56,154 bases of DNA, taken from positions 1-56,154 of the forward strand of contig NZ_JAPNNL010000026.1 of NCBI RefSeq assembly GCF_027620315.1, given 5' to 3'. The position numbers were made by a program, and so were the translations under genes. This DNA comes from Nonomuraea corallina. GTDB lineage: Bacteria; Actinomycetota; Actinomycetes; Streptosporangiales; Streptosporangiaceae. The number at the start of each line of letters is the position of its first letter. The first letter of the stretch is position 1. Positions 30,216 to 38,019 of the stretch are shown here, piece by piece. The notes below the pieces were generated by a model. It was not told the DNA's origin, did no database searches, and worked only from the letters and a program-made list of their open reading frames with translations.

Positions 30216-30634
30216 GTCTCCCCCGCGTTGCGAAGTTGGGGCACCTGTACCACCAAACGATCGAGTTCGCCGCAGGGTACGGCTTCTGAGACGGAAGCCG
30301 GGGAATCGCCGGACATCCGCAGGTCACCGGGAGAACGAGGCCGGAGCACTCAGAGGCTCGACGGCTGCGATGACCGCTTCCGGGCCGCGCGACGCCCAGG
30401 TCGCGCACCTGTGCCGCGCCGCTCAGCGGGGCGCGGGCCGACCCACGGGACGGAGCCCGGGATGATCCACGGGATGGAACGCGGGATGATCCACGGGATG
30501 GAACGCGGGAAGGATGGCGCCGGGCGGGCGGCGCCAACTCCCCTGTACGACGTCCGAGTCGTCACTCCGGGTGGACCGGACCGCGCCGGCCTGGCCCACC
30601 GTGAGAACCCCCCTAGCCGGTGACGACTCCTGTC
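30216..30634. other. 419-base gap between lacI and bldC genes
   Basis: No credible gene on either strand: frames here lack ribosome sites and have shadow-like composition. It holds the presumed lacI promoter on the minus strand, the tandem repeat at 30459-30506 and the 3' flank of bldC. No strong terminator was found after bldC. Confidence 0.6.
30459..30506. repeat. 24-base tandem repeat, two exact copies
   Basis: Two identical 24-base units, 30459-30482 and 30483-30506, each beginning GGGATGATCCACGGGATGG. A diverged half-unit (CCCACGGGACGGAG) lies just upstream at 30442-30455. It sits in the non-coding gap between lacI and bldC. Confidence 0.8.
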
Positions 30635-30838
30635 TCATTCCGAACGCTGCTGCGGAATCCCCGCCAGCAGGGCGCGGACCTCGGTCTCCCGGTAGCGCCG
30701 GTGACCGCCGAGGGTGCGGATCGACGTCAACTTGCCCGCCTTGGCCCACCGGGTGACGGTCTTGGGGTCGACCCGGAACATGGTGGCGACCTCGGCGGGC
30801 GTGAGCAGCGGCTCGGCCTCGGGTGTACGAGCTGACAT
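30635..30838 (-). CDS. bldC: BldC, MerR-like developmental regulator
   Basis: A 67-residue protein made of a single MerR-type winged helix-turn-helix: LLTPAEVATMFRVDPKTVTRWAKAGKLTSIRTLGGHRRYRETEVRALL. Length and sequence match Streptomyces BldC, which controls the switch to development and sporulation and binds DNA as cooperative head-to-tail oligomers. GGAGGAGAGG 8 bases upstream gives a strong start. The neighbour order (conserved hypothetical, then branched-chain amino acid dehydrogenase) matches the Streptomyces bldC locus. A perfect 11-base inverted repeat lies in its leader. Confidence 0.96.
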   Translation of the reverse strand: MSARTPEAEPLLTPAEVATMFRVDPKTVTRWAKAGKLTSIRTLGGHRRYRETEVRALLAGIPQQRSE

Positions 30839-31161
30839 TTGTGCGGCCTCTCCTCCGTGTGGACCGGCTTCGCGATCCCTGCGACTGCCTTTGCGCGTGT
30901 CACGGATGTCCCTCTATGGCCCAGAGCGTGCGGCATTTCTGGGCCATATGCGGCATCACCCGATGTGACCATACCGCCACGGAGAGCGATTGGCGAGCCC
31001 TTCTTTGACCCAACTGCCCGCTCCTGCGGCGATGTCACGCTCGGTGATTCTAGCGACACGTTTCGTGGTATCGCAGTGAAAACGGCAAACTACTCAGTTC
31101 GCAGAAGTGAGCAGCCGCGACTCATGACCGGCTCTTGCAGGTCAGACGGCCGCATTGGGGC
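30839..31161. other. 323-base gap upstream of bldC
   Basis: No gene is supported. It contains the bldC ribosome site, the inverted repeat at 30915-30948, and a stretch of lower GC (about 31000-31130) likely to hold the bldC promoter. TATGGT on the minus strand at about 30970 fits a -10 element but no good -35 was found. Confidence 0.6.
30915..30948. promoter_or_regulatory. 11-base perfect inverted repeat in the bldC upstream region
   Basis: TATGGCCCAGA (30915-30925) and its exact complement TCTGGGCCATA (30938-30948) are separated by 12 bases. The repeat ends 77 bases upstream of the bldC start. A related GCGGCAT motif occurs twice, once in the spacer and once just outside. It could be a dimeric regulator site or an RNA hairpin in the bldC leader. 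Confidence 0.6.
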
Positions 31162-32025
31162 TCAGTTGGACGATTCTAGGAGTTGCATTGACTTCCAGCG
31201 CAGGATGACCCTCTGGTACATGGCATAGGCAAGCTCTTCTTGACCCGTGTCCAGCCCCGTCAGAGCCGCCGAGAGCTCCGCCACCGACTGGTCGGCCTGC
31301 AGCGCCTCGTCGTCCATCAGATGGACCAGGCCGCCGTAGTCGAGCTCGACCAGGGAGTGCGGGTGGAACTCCTCCAGCCACCGCGCCACGTCCTCCACGT
31401 CGATGTTCGGCACGGCGTCGCCGAGGTTGCGCCGCAGCACCTGCAGCGCCCGTGCGGCGCGCCTCCTGGCCTGGGCCATGGACGTGACGTAGATGAGGTT
31501 GCGGCCGGTCGCGGTCGTCACGTCCTGCCCCGGCGCGGAGGCGCCGAGCACCAGCCAGCGCTCGTTGCCGTCGAACGGCACGAACCAGGAGGTCGGCACG
31601 TGCCAGGCCGTGGTGCGGATGTGGGTGCGCAGCGCGTCGGACCCGCCGGCCCGCTTGTAGCGGTCGAAGTCGTCGGCCGTCTGCTCGGCGATGGCGTTCG
31701 GGACGAACCGGTCCATCAGCTTCACCGGGATGCTGCCCCGCAGCCGTGAGAAGGCCAGCCAGGAACGCAGCCGGGTCTGCCAGGGGCAGACGTACAGACG
31801 GTCCTCCACCCGCCGCAGGTAGGCGTTGGGGCTCTCCTGGGCGGGTACGGGATGAGGAGGCATGCCGAGCAGGCGCCTGACCGACTCCCCGTGCTCGGCC
31901 TGGAGCGCGTTGGCCCGGCGTGGGCGGTCGCCGGAGTCGGCGTAGTCGGCCCAGACCTTGCGCTCAGACTCGGCGAACGCGGTCAGCGGCTCATAGACGC
32001 GGAGGTAGGCGGCATAGGGCAGCAC
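31162..32025 (-). CDS. conserved actinobacterial hypothetical protein
   Basis: A 287-residue soluble protein starting [14 protein letters not shown]. It is the conserved neighbour between bldC and valine dehydrogenase in actinomycetes. It contains [22 protein letters not shown] and [17 protein letters not shown], but I see no catalytic motif or transmembrane segment. The GTG start matches the conserved N-terminus. It is divergent from the dehydrogenase across 106 bases. Function unknown. Confidence 0.8.
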   Translation of the reverse strand: MLPYAAYLRVYEPLTAFAESERKVWADYADSGDRPRRANALQAEHGESVRRLLGMPPHPVPAQESPNAYLRRVEDRLYVCPWQTRLRSWLAFSRLRGSIPVKLMDRFVPNAIAEQTADDFDRYKRAGGSDALRTHIRTTAWHVPTSWFVPFDGNERWLVLGASAPGQDVTTATGRNLIYVTSMAQARRRAARALQVLRRNLGDAVPNIDVEDVARWLEEFHPHSLVELDYGGLVHLMDDEALQADQSVAELSAALTGLDTGQEELAYAMYQRVILRWKSMQLLESSN

Positions 32026-32131
32026 GGAGGCATCGTGTCATGAAGGCAACCCGCCGTGCATCGTCGTGCCTATTACGCTTGGAGCGATCTCCGCCGCGAA
32101 GGGGCGGCGGACCGGACAGGGAGTCACTACC

Positions 32132-33211
32132 GTGACCGACGTCTTCGGACCGTCCCACAAGGACGTCCACGAGCAGGTCGTCTTCTGCGCCGACGAGCAG
32201 AGCGGGCTGCGCGCCATCATCGCCATCCACAACACCGCGCTCGGCCCGGCTCTCGGGGGTACGAGGTTCTATCCGTACGAGAGCGAGCAGGCCGCCCTGG
32301 CCGACGTGCTCAACCTGGCCAAGGGCATGGCCTACAAGAACGCGCTGGCCGGGCTCGACCTCGGCGGCGGCAAGGCCGTCATCATCGGCGACCCCGCCCG
32401 CGACAAGAGCGAGCCGCTGCTGCGCGCGTACGGCCGCTTCGTCGAGTCGCTCGGCGGACGTTACGTCACCGCCTGCGACGTGGGCACCTTCAGCGAGGAC
32501 ATGGACCTCATCGCCCGCGAGACGCGCTTCGTCACCGGCCGCACGCTCGCCCACGGCGGCGCCGGCGACTCCTCCATCCTCACCGCGTACGGCGTGTTCC
32601 AGGGCATGCGCGCCTCGGCCGAGCGGGTCTTCGGCGCCCCGACGCTGCGCGGCAGGCGGGTCGGCGTCGAGGGCGTCGGCAAGGTCGGCCACCGGCTGGT
32701 CGAGCTGCTGCGCGAGGACGGCGCCGACGTGGTCATCTGCGACGTCAGCGAACGGGCGATCGAGCGGGTCAGGCGGCTCCACCCCGAGGTGGACGTGGTC
32801 GCCGACGCGCGCGAGCTGACCGGGGCCGACATCGACGTGTTCGCGCCGTGCGCGCTGGGCGGGGCGCTGGACGACGAGACGGTGTCCCGGCTGCGCGCCA
32901 GGATCGTCTGCGGCGCGGCCAACAACCAGCTCGCCCACGCCGGCGTGGAGAAGCAGCTCGACGAGCGCGGCATCCTCTACGCGCCCGACTACGTGGTCAA
33001 CTCCGGCGGCGTGATCCAGGTGTCCGACGAGCTCGAGGGCTTCGACATGGAACGGGCCCGCGCCAAGGCCGCGCGGATCTACGACACGACGCTGAAGATC
33101 TTCGCGATGGCGTCGGAGGAAGGCGTACCTCCGGCGGTCGCAGCGGATAGGCTAGCTGAGCGCAGAATGTCGGAAGTCGGGCGGATAAGGGGCATATGGC
33201 TAGGGCGCTGA
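32132..33211 (+). CDS. vdh: Valine/leucine (Glu/Leu/Phe/Val) dehydrogenase
   Basis: A 359-residue NAD-dependent amino acid dehydrogenase that converts branched-chain amino acids to 2-oxoacids plus ammonia. Substrate-binding LGGTRFYPY (41-49) and catalytic lysines K69 (AYKNA) and K81 (GGGKAVI) are present, with the NAD loop GVGKVG further on. It closely resembles Streptomyces valine dehydrogenase. GTG at 32132 has GGGAG about 9 bases upstream; the frame is open for 22 further codons. The products could feed the E1/E2 complex at the right end of the window. It ends with a 14-residue tail after the usual RMSE. Confidence 0.92.
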   Translation: MTDVFGPSHKDVHEQVVFCADEQSGLRAIIAIHNTALGPALGGTRFYPYESEQAALADVLNLAKGMAYKNALAGLDLGGGKAVIIGDPARDKSEPLLRAYGRFVESLGGRYVTACDVGTFSEDMDLIARETRFVTGRTLAHGGAGDSSILTAYGVFQGMRASAERVFGAPTLRGRRVGVEGVGKVGHRLVELLREDGADVVICDVSERAIERVRRLHPEVDVVADARELTGADIDVFAPCALGGALDDETVSRLRARIVCGAANNQLAHAGVEKQLDERGILYAPDYVVNSGGVIQVSDELEGFDMERARAKAARIYDTTLKIFAMASEEGVPPAVAADRLAERRMSEVGRIRGIWLGR

Positions 33212-33326
33212 CGCCCCACGCCCATACGACGTACCGAGCTGGGCACAAAACAGGTACGGTAATAGGCGAACGATAGGCTGACGCCCGAAGTCAGGGCGGC
33301 GTCAGCGTGTGGTGCGTTAGCGACGA

Positions 33327-33359
33327 GGGGTCGGGAGACGACCCCACACGAGGGGGTCG
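33327..33359 (+). promoter_or_regulatory. competing hairpins in the DUF3073 leader
   Basis: GGGGTCG (33327-33333) and CGACCCC (33339-33345) form a 7-bp hairpin with a 5-base loop. A second GGGGTCG (33353-33359), which contains the ribosome site GAGGGGG, can pair with the same CGACCCC. The two pairings exclude each other, one leaving the ribosome site free and one hiding it. Confidence 0.45.
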
Positions 33360-33364
33360 AGCCA

Positions 33365-33586
33365 ATGGGGCGCGGCCGAGCAAAGGCCAAGCAGGTCAAG
33401 GTTGCTCGCCAGCTGAAGTACAACAGCGGTGGCACAGACCTTGAGCGACTTCGGGACGAACTCGGGGTCAAGGACTCCAGCAACGACGACGCCGACGACC
33501 TCAACGACGAGCTGGCGGATCGCTATGCCGATTACGCCGACGACTACGGAGACGACGACGACGGCCGATCGTCCGGCCGCCGCTAG
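33365..33586 (+). CDS. DUF3073 domain protein
   Basis: A 73-residue highly charged protein, MGRGRAKAKQVKVARQLKY at the basic N-terminus and an Asp-rich C-terminal half (DDYGDDDDG). This is the DUF3073 family, strictly actinobacterial and usually found between the valine dehydrogenase and purM genes. Function unknown. A strong ribosome site (GAGGGGG) lies 8 bases upstream, within a structured leader. Confidence 0.92.
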   Translation: MGRGRAKAKQVKVARQLKYNSGGTDLERLRDELGVKDSSNDDADDLNDELADRYADYADDYGDDDDGRSSGRR

Positions 33587-33655
33587 GCGTTCCCACACTC
33601 CTCGTTGACCACGGGGAGGTCTCCGGCGACCGCCGGGTCCTCCGCGGCAGCGGGC

Positions 33656-33681
33656 AAGCCCCACGGGTGACCGTGGGGCTT
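33656..33681. terminator. bidirectional hairpin terminator
   Basis: A perfect 11-bp stem (AAGCCCCACGG with CCGTGGGGCTT) closes a GTGA tetraloop of the stable GNRA class. It lies between the ends of the convergent DUF3073 and hydrolase genes. No long T-run follows, as is common for actinobacterial terminators. Confidence 0.75.
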
Positions 33682-33683
33682 CG

Positions 33684-34562
33684 TCACGCTTCCGGTGTTC
33701 CCGCGGCGACGGCGACGCGCTCCGTGGCGAGCCGGGCGAGGAAGCCCGCGACGAGCGGGGCGATCTCCGGCAGCCTCTCCTCCAGCGCGAAGTGGCCGGT
33801 GTCGAGCACGTGCAGCTCGGCGTCGGGCAGGTCGCGCAGATAGGCGTGCGCGCCCGGCTCCGGGAAGAACGGGTCGTCGCGCCCCCACACGATCAACGCC
33901 GGCGGCCGGTGCTCGCGCAGCCACGCCTGCCACTCGGGGTAGCGCGCGACGTTGGAGCGGTAGTCGAGGAGGAGCGCGAGCTGCGCCTCCTTGCGGCCCG
34001 GCAGATCGAGGAAGTGCTGGTCGAGCGTCCAGCCGTCGGGCGCCACCAGGGCCGGGTCGGCCGTGCCGCCCTCGTACTGGCCGCGGGTGACCGGCAGCGT
34101 CAACAGCGGCCCCAGCGCCTCGGCCGGCGCCTGGATGGTGGCCCTGGCCTGCTCGGACAGCCCTTCCTCGTACGCGTTCGCGTTCTGCACGATCAGCCCG
34201 GCGATCCACTCGGGGTGGCGGACGGCCAGGCGGAACCCGACCGGCCCGCCGAAGTCGAACGCGTACAGCACGAACCGCCGCAGCTCCAGCGCCGTCACGA
34301 ACCCCTCGACCACGTCGGCGAGCCGGTCGAAGGTGTACGTGAACCCGTCGGGGACCTCGGTGTGGCCGGAGCCGGGACAGTCGGGCGCGATCAGCCGGTG
34401 GCCGCCGCCGAGGGCGTCCATGAGCCGCCTGTACTGGTGAGACGCCGAAGGGAAGCCGTGCAGCAGCAGCACCGGCACGCCGTCCGCCGGGCCCGTCTCC
34501 CGGTAGAACACCCGCACGTCGCCGACGTCGGCGAAGCCGTGCCGGACTGAGGGAAGGTCCAT
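33684..34562 (-). CDS. alpha/beta hydrolase (epoxide hydrolase/haloalkane dehalogenase-like)
   Basis: A 292-residue hydrolase. Oxyanion motif HGFP is at 35-38; the nucleophile elbow YAFDFGGPVG places Asp (D103), not Ser, as nucleophile, the mark of the epoxide hydrolase and haloalkane dehalogenase branch. An acid in WGRDDPFF and His in DTGHFALEE complete the triad. No signal peptide. It is divergent from a CGNR-type regulator; the shared promoter holds three copies of an ACTAATG operator, so repression by that regulator is likely. Confidence 0.87.
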   Translation of the reverse strand: MDLPSVRHGFADVGDVRVFYRETGPADGVPVLLLHGFPSASHQYRRLMDALGGGHRLIAPDCPGSGHTEVPDGFTYTFDRLADVVEGFVTALELRRFVLYAFDFGGPVGFRLAVRHPEWIAGLIVQNANAYEEGLSEQARATIQAPAEALGPLLTLPVTRGQYEGGTADPALVAPDGWTLDQHFLDLPGRKEAQLALLLDYRSNVARYPEWQAWLREHRPPALIVWGRDDPFFPEPGAHAYLRDLPDAELHVLDTGHFALEERLPEIAPLVAGFLARLATERVAVAAGTPEA

Positions 34563-34617
34563 AACTAATGCCTCTCTCGCTCGAAGACGCATTAGTTCTA
34601 ACACCGGGCTACTAATG
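34563..34617. promoter_or_regulatory. operator array between hydrolase and CGNR regulator genes
   Basis: AACTAATGC (34563-34571) and its exact complement GCATTAGTT (34589-34597) form a 9-base inverted repeat with a 17-base spacer. A third half-site ACTAATG is at 34611-34617. The first copy abuts the hydrolase ATG and the whole array fills the divergent promoter. Confidence 0.7.
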
Positions 34618-34648
34618 GGTCAATGCCGGTGAGGTACCGTTAGGTCTC

Positions 34649-35257
34649 GTGGACGCGCTGACGGGGGAGCCGCTGGCCCTCGATCTGATCAACACGCGGG
34701 CGCACACGCCCGACGGCGACGTGGACTTCCTGGAGACGGCCGAAGCGCTCAGGGCCTGGCTCGCCCTGCAGTCGGCGCGCCTGCCCGCGATCCCGGGCGA
34801 CCCTCCCGGCGGTGAGGTGATCTCCGACGGCTGGGTCGCGGCGGTCCGGTCGCTCAGGGAGCACGTGGAGTCGGCCGTCACCGCGGTCGCCGACGGCGCG
34901 CCGCCCCCCGCGGACGCGGTCGCCGCGCTGAACGAGGCCGCCCTGCGCGCCCCGTCCTCCCTCTCACTCGGCCCGTCCGGCGTCATCTCACGCCGCGCCG
35001 CGCCGCCGCTGGACCGGCTGCTCGCCGAACTGGCCGAGTCGGCCATCACCCTGCTCGGCGGCTCGGAAGCGGCGAAGATCAAGTCATGCGAGGCGCCCGG
35101 CTGCCGCATGTTCTTCCTGCCCGCCCACCCGCGCCGCCGCTGGTGCTCGCCCGAACTGTGCGGCAACCGCGTCCGCGTCGCCCGCCACTACAGGCGGGCC
35201 AGGGTCGGCCGGCCCCGGCGGGCGGCCGGGGACGACCTGGAAGGCGGTCAGCTGTAG
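34649..35257 (+). CDS. CGNR zinc-finger regulator (ABATE domain)
   Basis: A 202-residue protein with an N-terminal ABATE-like domain (LTGEPLALDLINTRA, a presumed ligand-binding part) and a C-terminal CGNR zinc finger: CEAPGCRMFFLP followed by RRRWCSPELCGNRVRVARHYRR, giving four Cys ligands. These are thought to be DNA-binding regulators. It is divergent from the hydrolase and likely controls it and itself through the ACTAATG sites. The last codons fall in one copy of a 53-base tandem duplication. Confidence 0.87.
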   Translation: MDALTGEPLALDLINTRAHTPDGDVDFLETAEALRAWLALQSARLPAIPGDPPGGEVISDGWVAAVRSLREHVESAVTAVADGAPPPADAVAALNEAALRAPSSLSLGPSGVISRRAAPPLDRLLAELAESAITLLGGSEAAKIKSCEAPGCRMFFLPAHPRRRWCSPELCGNRVRVARHYRRARVGRPRRAAGDDLEGGQL

Positions 35258-35311
35258 CCGGCCGGCCTTGGCGGGCGGTCGGGGACGGCCCGGGAGGCGG
35301 TCAGCTGTAGC
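35217..35311. repeat. imperfect tandem duplication at the CGNR/purM junction
   Basis: Bases 35217-35258 recur at 35270-35311 with 38 of 42 identities, an offset of 53. The first copy ends on the CGNR stop codon; the second spans the gap and the purM stop codon on the other strand. Each copy therefore contains CAGCTGTAG, which reads as one gene's end on each strand. Confidence 0.8.
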
Positions 35312-36326
35312 GGGCCCGGCCCTCGCCGGCGACGACCTCGCCCAGCACCCACGCGGGCAGCCCGCGCTCCTCCAGCAGGCGGACCGCCTCGTCGGCGACC
35401 TCGGCGGGGACGATCGCCGCCATGCCCACCCCCAGGTTGAACGTACGGTCGAGGTCGGCCTGCGCGATGCCGCCATGACCGGCCAGCACCTCGAAGATCG
35501 GCGGAGGCGTCCAGGACGAGCGGTCGAGCACCGCGTCCAGATGACCGGGCAGCGAGCGCGACAGGTTGCCCTCCAGGCCGCCGCCCGTGATGTGCGCGTA
35601 GGCGTGGACCTCGACCGTACGGGCCAGCTCCAGGCAGTCGCGCGAGTAGATCCGGGTCGGCTCCAGCAGCTCCTCGCCCAGCGGGCGGCCCAGCTCCGGC
35701 AGCACCGCGTCGAGCGAGAGGTCGGCCTGCTTCAGCACGTGGCGCACCAGTGAGTAACCGTTGGCGTGGACGCCCGACGACGCCAGCCCCAGCACCGCGT
35801 CACCCTCGCGGACCCGGTCGGGGCCCAGCATCGCGTCGGCCTCGACCACGCCCGTGCCCGCGCCCGCCAGGTCGTACTCGTCGGCGCCCATCGCGCCGGG
35901 GTGCTCGGCCGTCTCGCCGCCCACCAGGGCCGCCCCCGCCAGCCGGCAGCCCTCGGCCACCCCGCCGACGATCTCCGCGACGCGCTCGGGCACCACCTTG
36001 CCGCAGGCGATGTAGTCGGTCATGAACAGCGGCTCGGCCCCGCACACCACCAGGTCGTCCAGGACCATGCCGACCAGGTCGACGCCGATCGTGTCGTGCT
36101 TGCCGTAGCGCTGCGCGATCATGACCTTGGTGCCGACCCCGTCGGTGGACGTGGCCAGCAAGGGCCGCCGGAAACGCAGCAGCGCCGACGCGTCGAACAG
36201 CCCCGCGAAGCCGCTGGCGTCGTCGACCACCTCCGGCCGGCGCGAGCGCGCCACCTTCTCCTTCATCAGGGCGACCGCGCGCTCGCCCGCCTCGATGTCG
36301 ACGCCCGCGGCCTCGTAGGTGGTCAC
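35301..36326 (-). CDS. purM: Phosphoribosylformylglycinamidine cyclo-ligase
   Basis: A 341-residue enzyme of de novo purine synthesis, closing FGAM to AIR with ATP. Diagnostic segments are LLATSTDGVGTKV (substrate/ATP site), VGMVLDDLVVCGAEPLFMTDYIA and ITGGGLEGN. The GTG start overlaps the purF stop as GTGA; purF and purM thus form a coupled pair, as in Streptomyces. Confidence 0.96.
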   Translation of the reverse strand: MTTYEAAGVDIEAGERAVALMKEKVARSRRPEVVDDASGFAGLFDASALLRFRRPLLATSTDGVGTKVMIAQRYGKHDTIGVDLVGMVLDDLVVCGAEPLFMTDYIACGKVVPERVAEIVGGVAEGCRLAGAALVGGETAEHPGAMGADEYDLAGAGTGVVEADAMLGPDRVREGDAVLGLASSGVHANGYSLVRHVLKQADLSLDAVLPELGRPLGEELLEPTRIYSRDCLELARTVEVHAYAHITGGGLEGNLSRSLPGHLDAVLDRSSWTPPPIFEVLAGHGGIAQADLDRTFNLGVGMAAIVPAEVADEAVRLLEERGLPAWVLGEVVAGEGRARYS

Positions 36327-37759
36327 GCCTTGCTCTCCAGCACGAACTTGCCGACGTTGTCCTCGTCGATCGGAATCGGGTACGAGCCGTCGAAGCAGGC
36401 CCTGCAGAGCCGCTCTGCGGGGATCGTGGTGGCCTTGGTGAGCCCTTCGAGCGAGATGTAGCCGAGCGAGTCGGCGCCCAGCGAGGCCCTGATCTCCTCC
36501 ACCGACAGCGACCCGGCGATCAGCTCGGCGCGGGTGGCGAAGTCGATGCCGTAGAAGCACGGCCAGGCGACCGGCGGCGACGAGATCCGTACGTGCACCT
36601 CACTCGCGCCGGCCTCCCGCAGCATCTTCACGATGGCCCGCTGGGTGTTGCCGCGCACGATCGAGTCGTCCACCACGACCAGGCGCTTGCCCTCGACGAT
36701 CTCGCGCAGCGGGTTGAGCTTGAGCCGGATGCCGAGCTGGCGGATCGTCTGCGACGGCTGGATGAACGTGCGGCCGACGTAGGAGTTCTTCACCAGACCC
36801 TGGCCGTACGGGATGCCGCTCTCCTGGGCGTAACCCACGGCGGCGGGGGTGCCGGACTCGGGCGTCGGGATCACCAGGTCGGCCTCGACCGGATGCTCGC
36901 GGGCCAGCACCCGGCCCACCTCGACCCGGGTGACCTGGACGCCGCGCCCGGCGATCGACGTGTCGGGACGGGCGAGGTAGACGTACTCGAACAGGCAGCC
37001 CTTCGGCTCCGCCAGCGCGAACCGGCGCGACCGGACCCCGCGTTCGTCGATCGTGAGCAGCTCGCCCGGCTCGATCTCGCGGACGAACGTGGCGCCCACG
37101 ATGTCGAGCGCCGCCGTCTCGGACGCCACCACCCAGCCGCGCTCCAGCCTGCCCAGCACGAGCGGGCGGATGCCCTGCGGGTCGCGCGCCGCGTACAGCG
37201 TCCGCTCGTCCATGAACACCAGCGAGTAGGCGCCCTTGACCTGCGGCAGCAGCTCGGCGGCGGCGTCCTCGACGGAACGGGTCCGGTCCTGGGCGAGGAG
37301 CGTGGTGAGCACCTCGGTGTCGGTGCTCGCCCGGGTCGTGCCCGGAGCCAGCCGCTGAGCCAGCACCGGAGTGTTGATCAGGTTGCCGTTGTGGGCCAGC
37401 GCGAGCCCGCCCACGTCGGTCGAGCTCAGCGTGGGCTGCGCGTTCTCCCACACACTGGAACCGGTCGTGGAGTAGCGGCAGTGGCCGATGGCCAGGTGGC
37501 CGCGGAGGGTGCCGAGCACCGACTCGTCGAAGACCTGGGCGACCAGCCCCATGTCCTTGTAGACGAGGATGCGGCTGCCCTCGCTGACCGCGATGCCCGC
37601 GGACTCCTGGCCGCGATGCTGCAACGCGTACAGCCCGTAGTAGGTGAGTTTGGACACTTCCTCGCCTGGCGCCCAAACGCCGAACACGCCGCAGGCGTCT
37701 TGCGGCGCACGGTCGTGGGGGTCCAGGTCATGGCCGAGCCGGCCGTCGCCCTTCAGCAC
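36323..37759 (-). CDS. purF: Amidophosphoribosyltransferase
   Basis: A 478-residue enzyme for the first committed purine step, PRPP plus glutamine to phosphoribosylamine. A 22-residue propeptide precedes catalytic Cys23 (QDACGVFG), which is unmasked by cleavage. The PRPP loop VVVDDSIVRGNT is in the transferase half. Cysteines in WPCFYGID and LCRACFDG support the [4Fe-4S]-containing Bacillus-type enzyme. GTG at 37759 (VLKGDGRLGHD) matches Streptomyces PurF starts; the open frame continues 48 codons upstream without support. Confidence 0.95.
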   Translation of the reverse strand: MLKGDGRLGHDLDPHDRAPQDACGVFGVWAPGEEVSKLTYYGLYALQHRGQESAGIAVSEGSRILVYKDMGLVAQVFDESVLGTLRGHLAIGHCRYSTTGSSVWENAQPTLSSTDVGGLALAHNGNLINTPVLAQRLAPGTTRASTDTEVLTTLLAQDRTRSVEDAAAELLPQVKGAYSLVFMDERTLYAARDPQGIRPLVLGRLERGWVVASETAALDIVGATFVREIEPGELLTIDERGVRSRRFALAEPKGCLFEYVYLARPDTSIAGRGVQVTRVEVGRVLAREHPVEADLVIPTPESGTPAAVGYAQESGIPYGQGLVKNSYVGRTFIQPSQTIRQLGIRLKLNPLREIVEGKRLVVVDDSIVRGNTQRAIVKMLREAGASEVHVRISSPPVAWPCFYGIDFATRAELIAGSLSVEEIRASLGADSLGYISLEGLTKATTIPAERLCRACFDGSYPIPIDEDNVGKFVLESKA

Positions 37760-37854
37760 GTGCTTCAGTCTAGGTCGGGCCACTTCGTGCTCGCACACCC
37801 GGGTACGGATCCCCGCCCGCATCCCACCCGGCGGAGCCGCACAGAGCGGGCGTG

Positions 37855-37888
37855 CCGGCGGCGCTGTGCTTCCGGCGGCGCTGTGCTC
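37855..37888. repeat. 17-base tandem repeat upstream of purF
   Basis: CCGGCGGCGCTGTGCTT (37855-37871) is followed directly by a copy differing at the last base (37872-37888). It lies in the 260-base divergent gap between purF and the DUF4190 gene. Confidence 0.7.
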
Positions 37889-38019
37889 CGGCGCCCCTGC
37901 CACTGAGGGCGTCCCTTGGCTGAACGATGACCGGCGGCTTACCCGTGTCGTCAGGTTTCAAGTCCCTCTCCCGCGAAAAGGTGAAGTATCCGGCATGCAG
38001 ACCCGTCGGGAGAGCAGAC

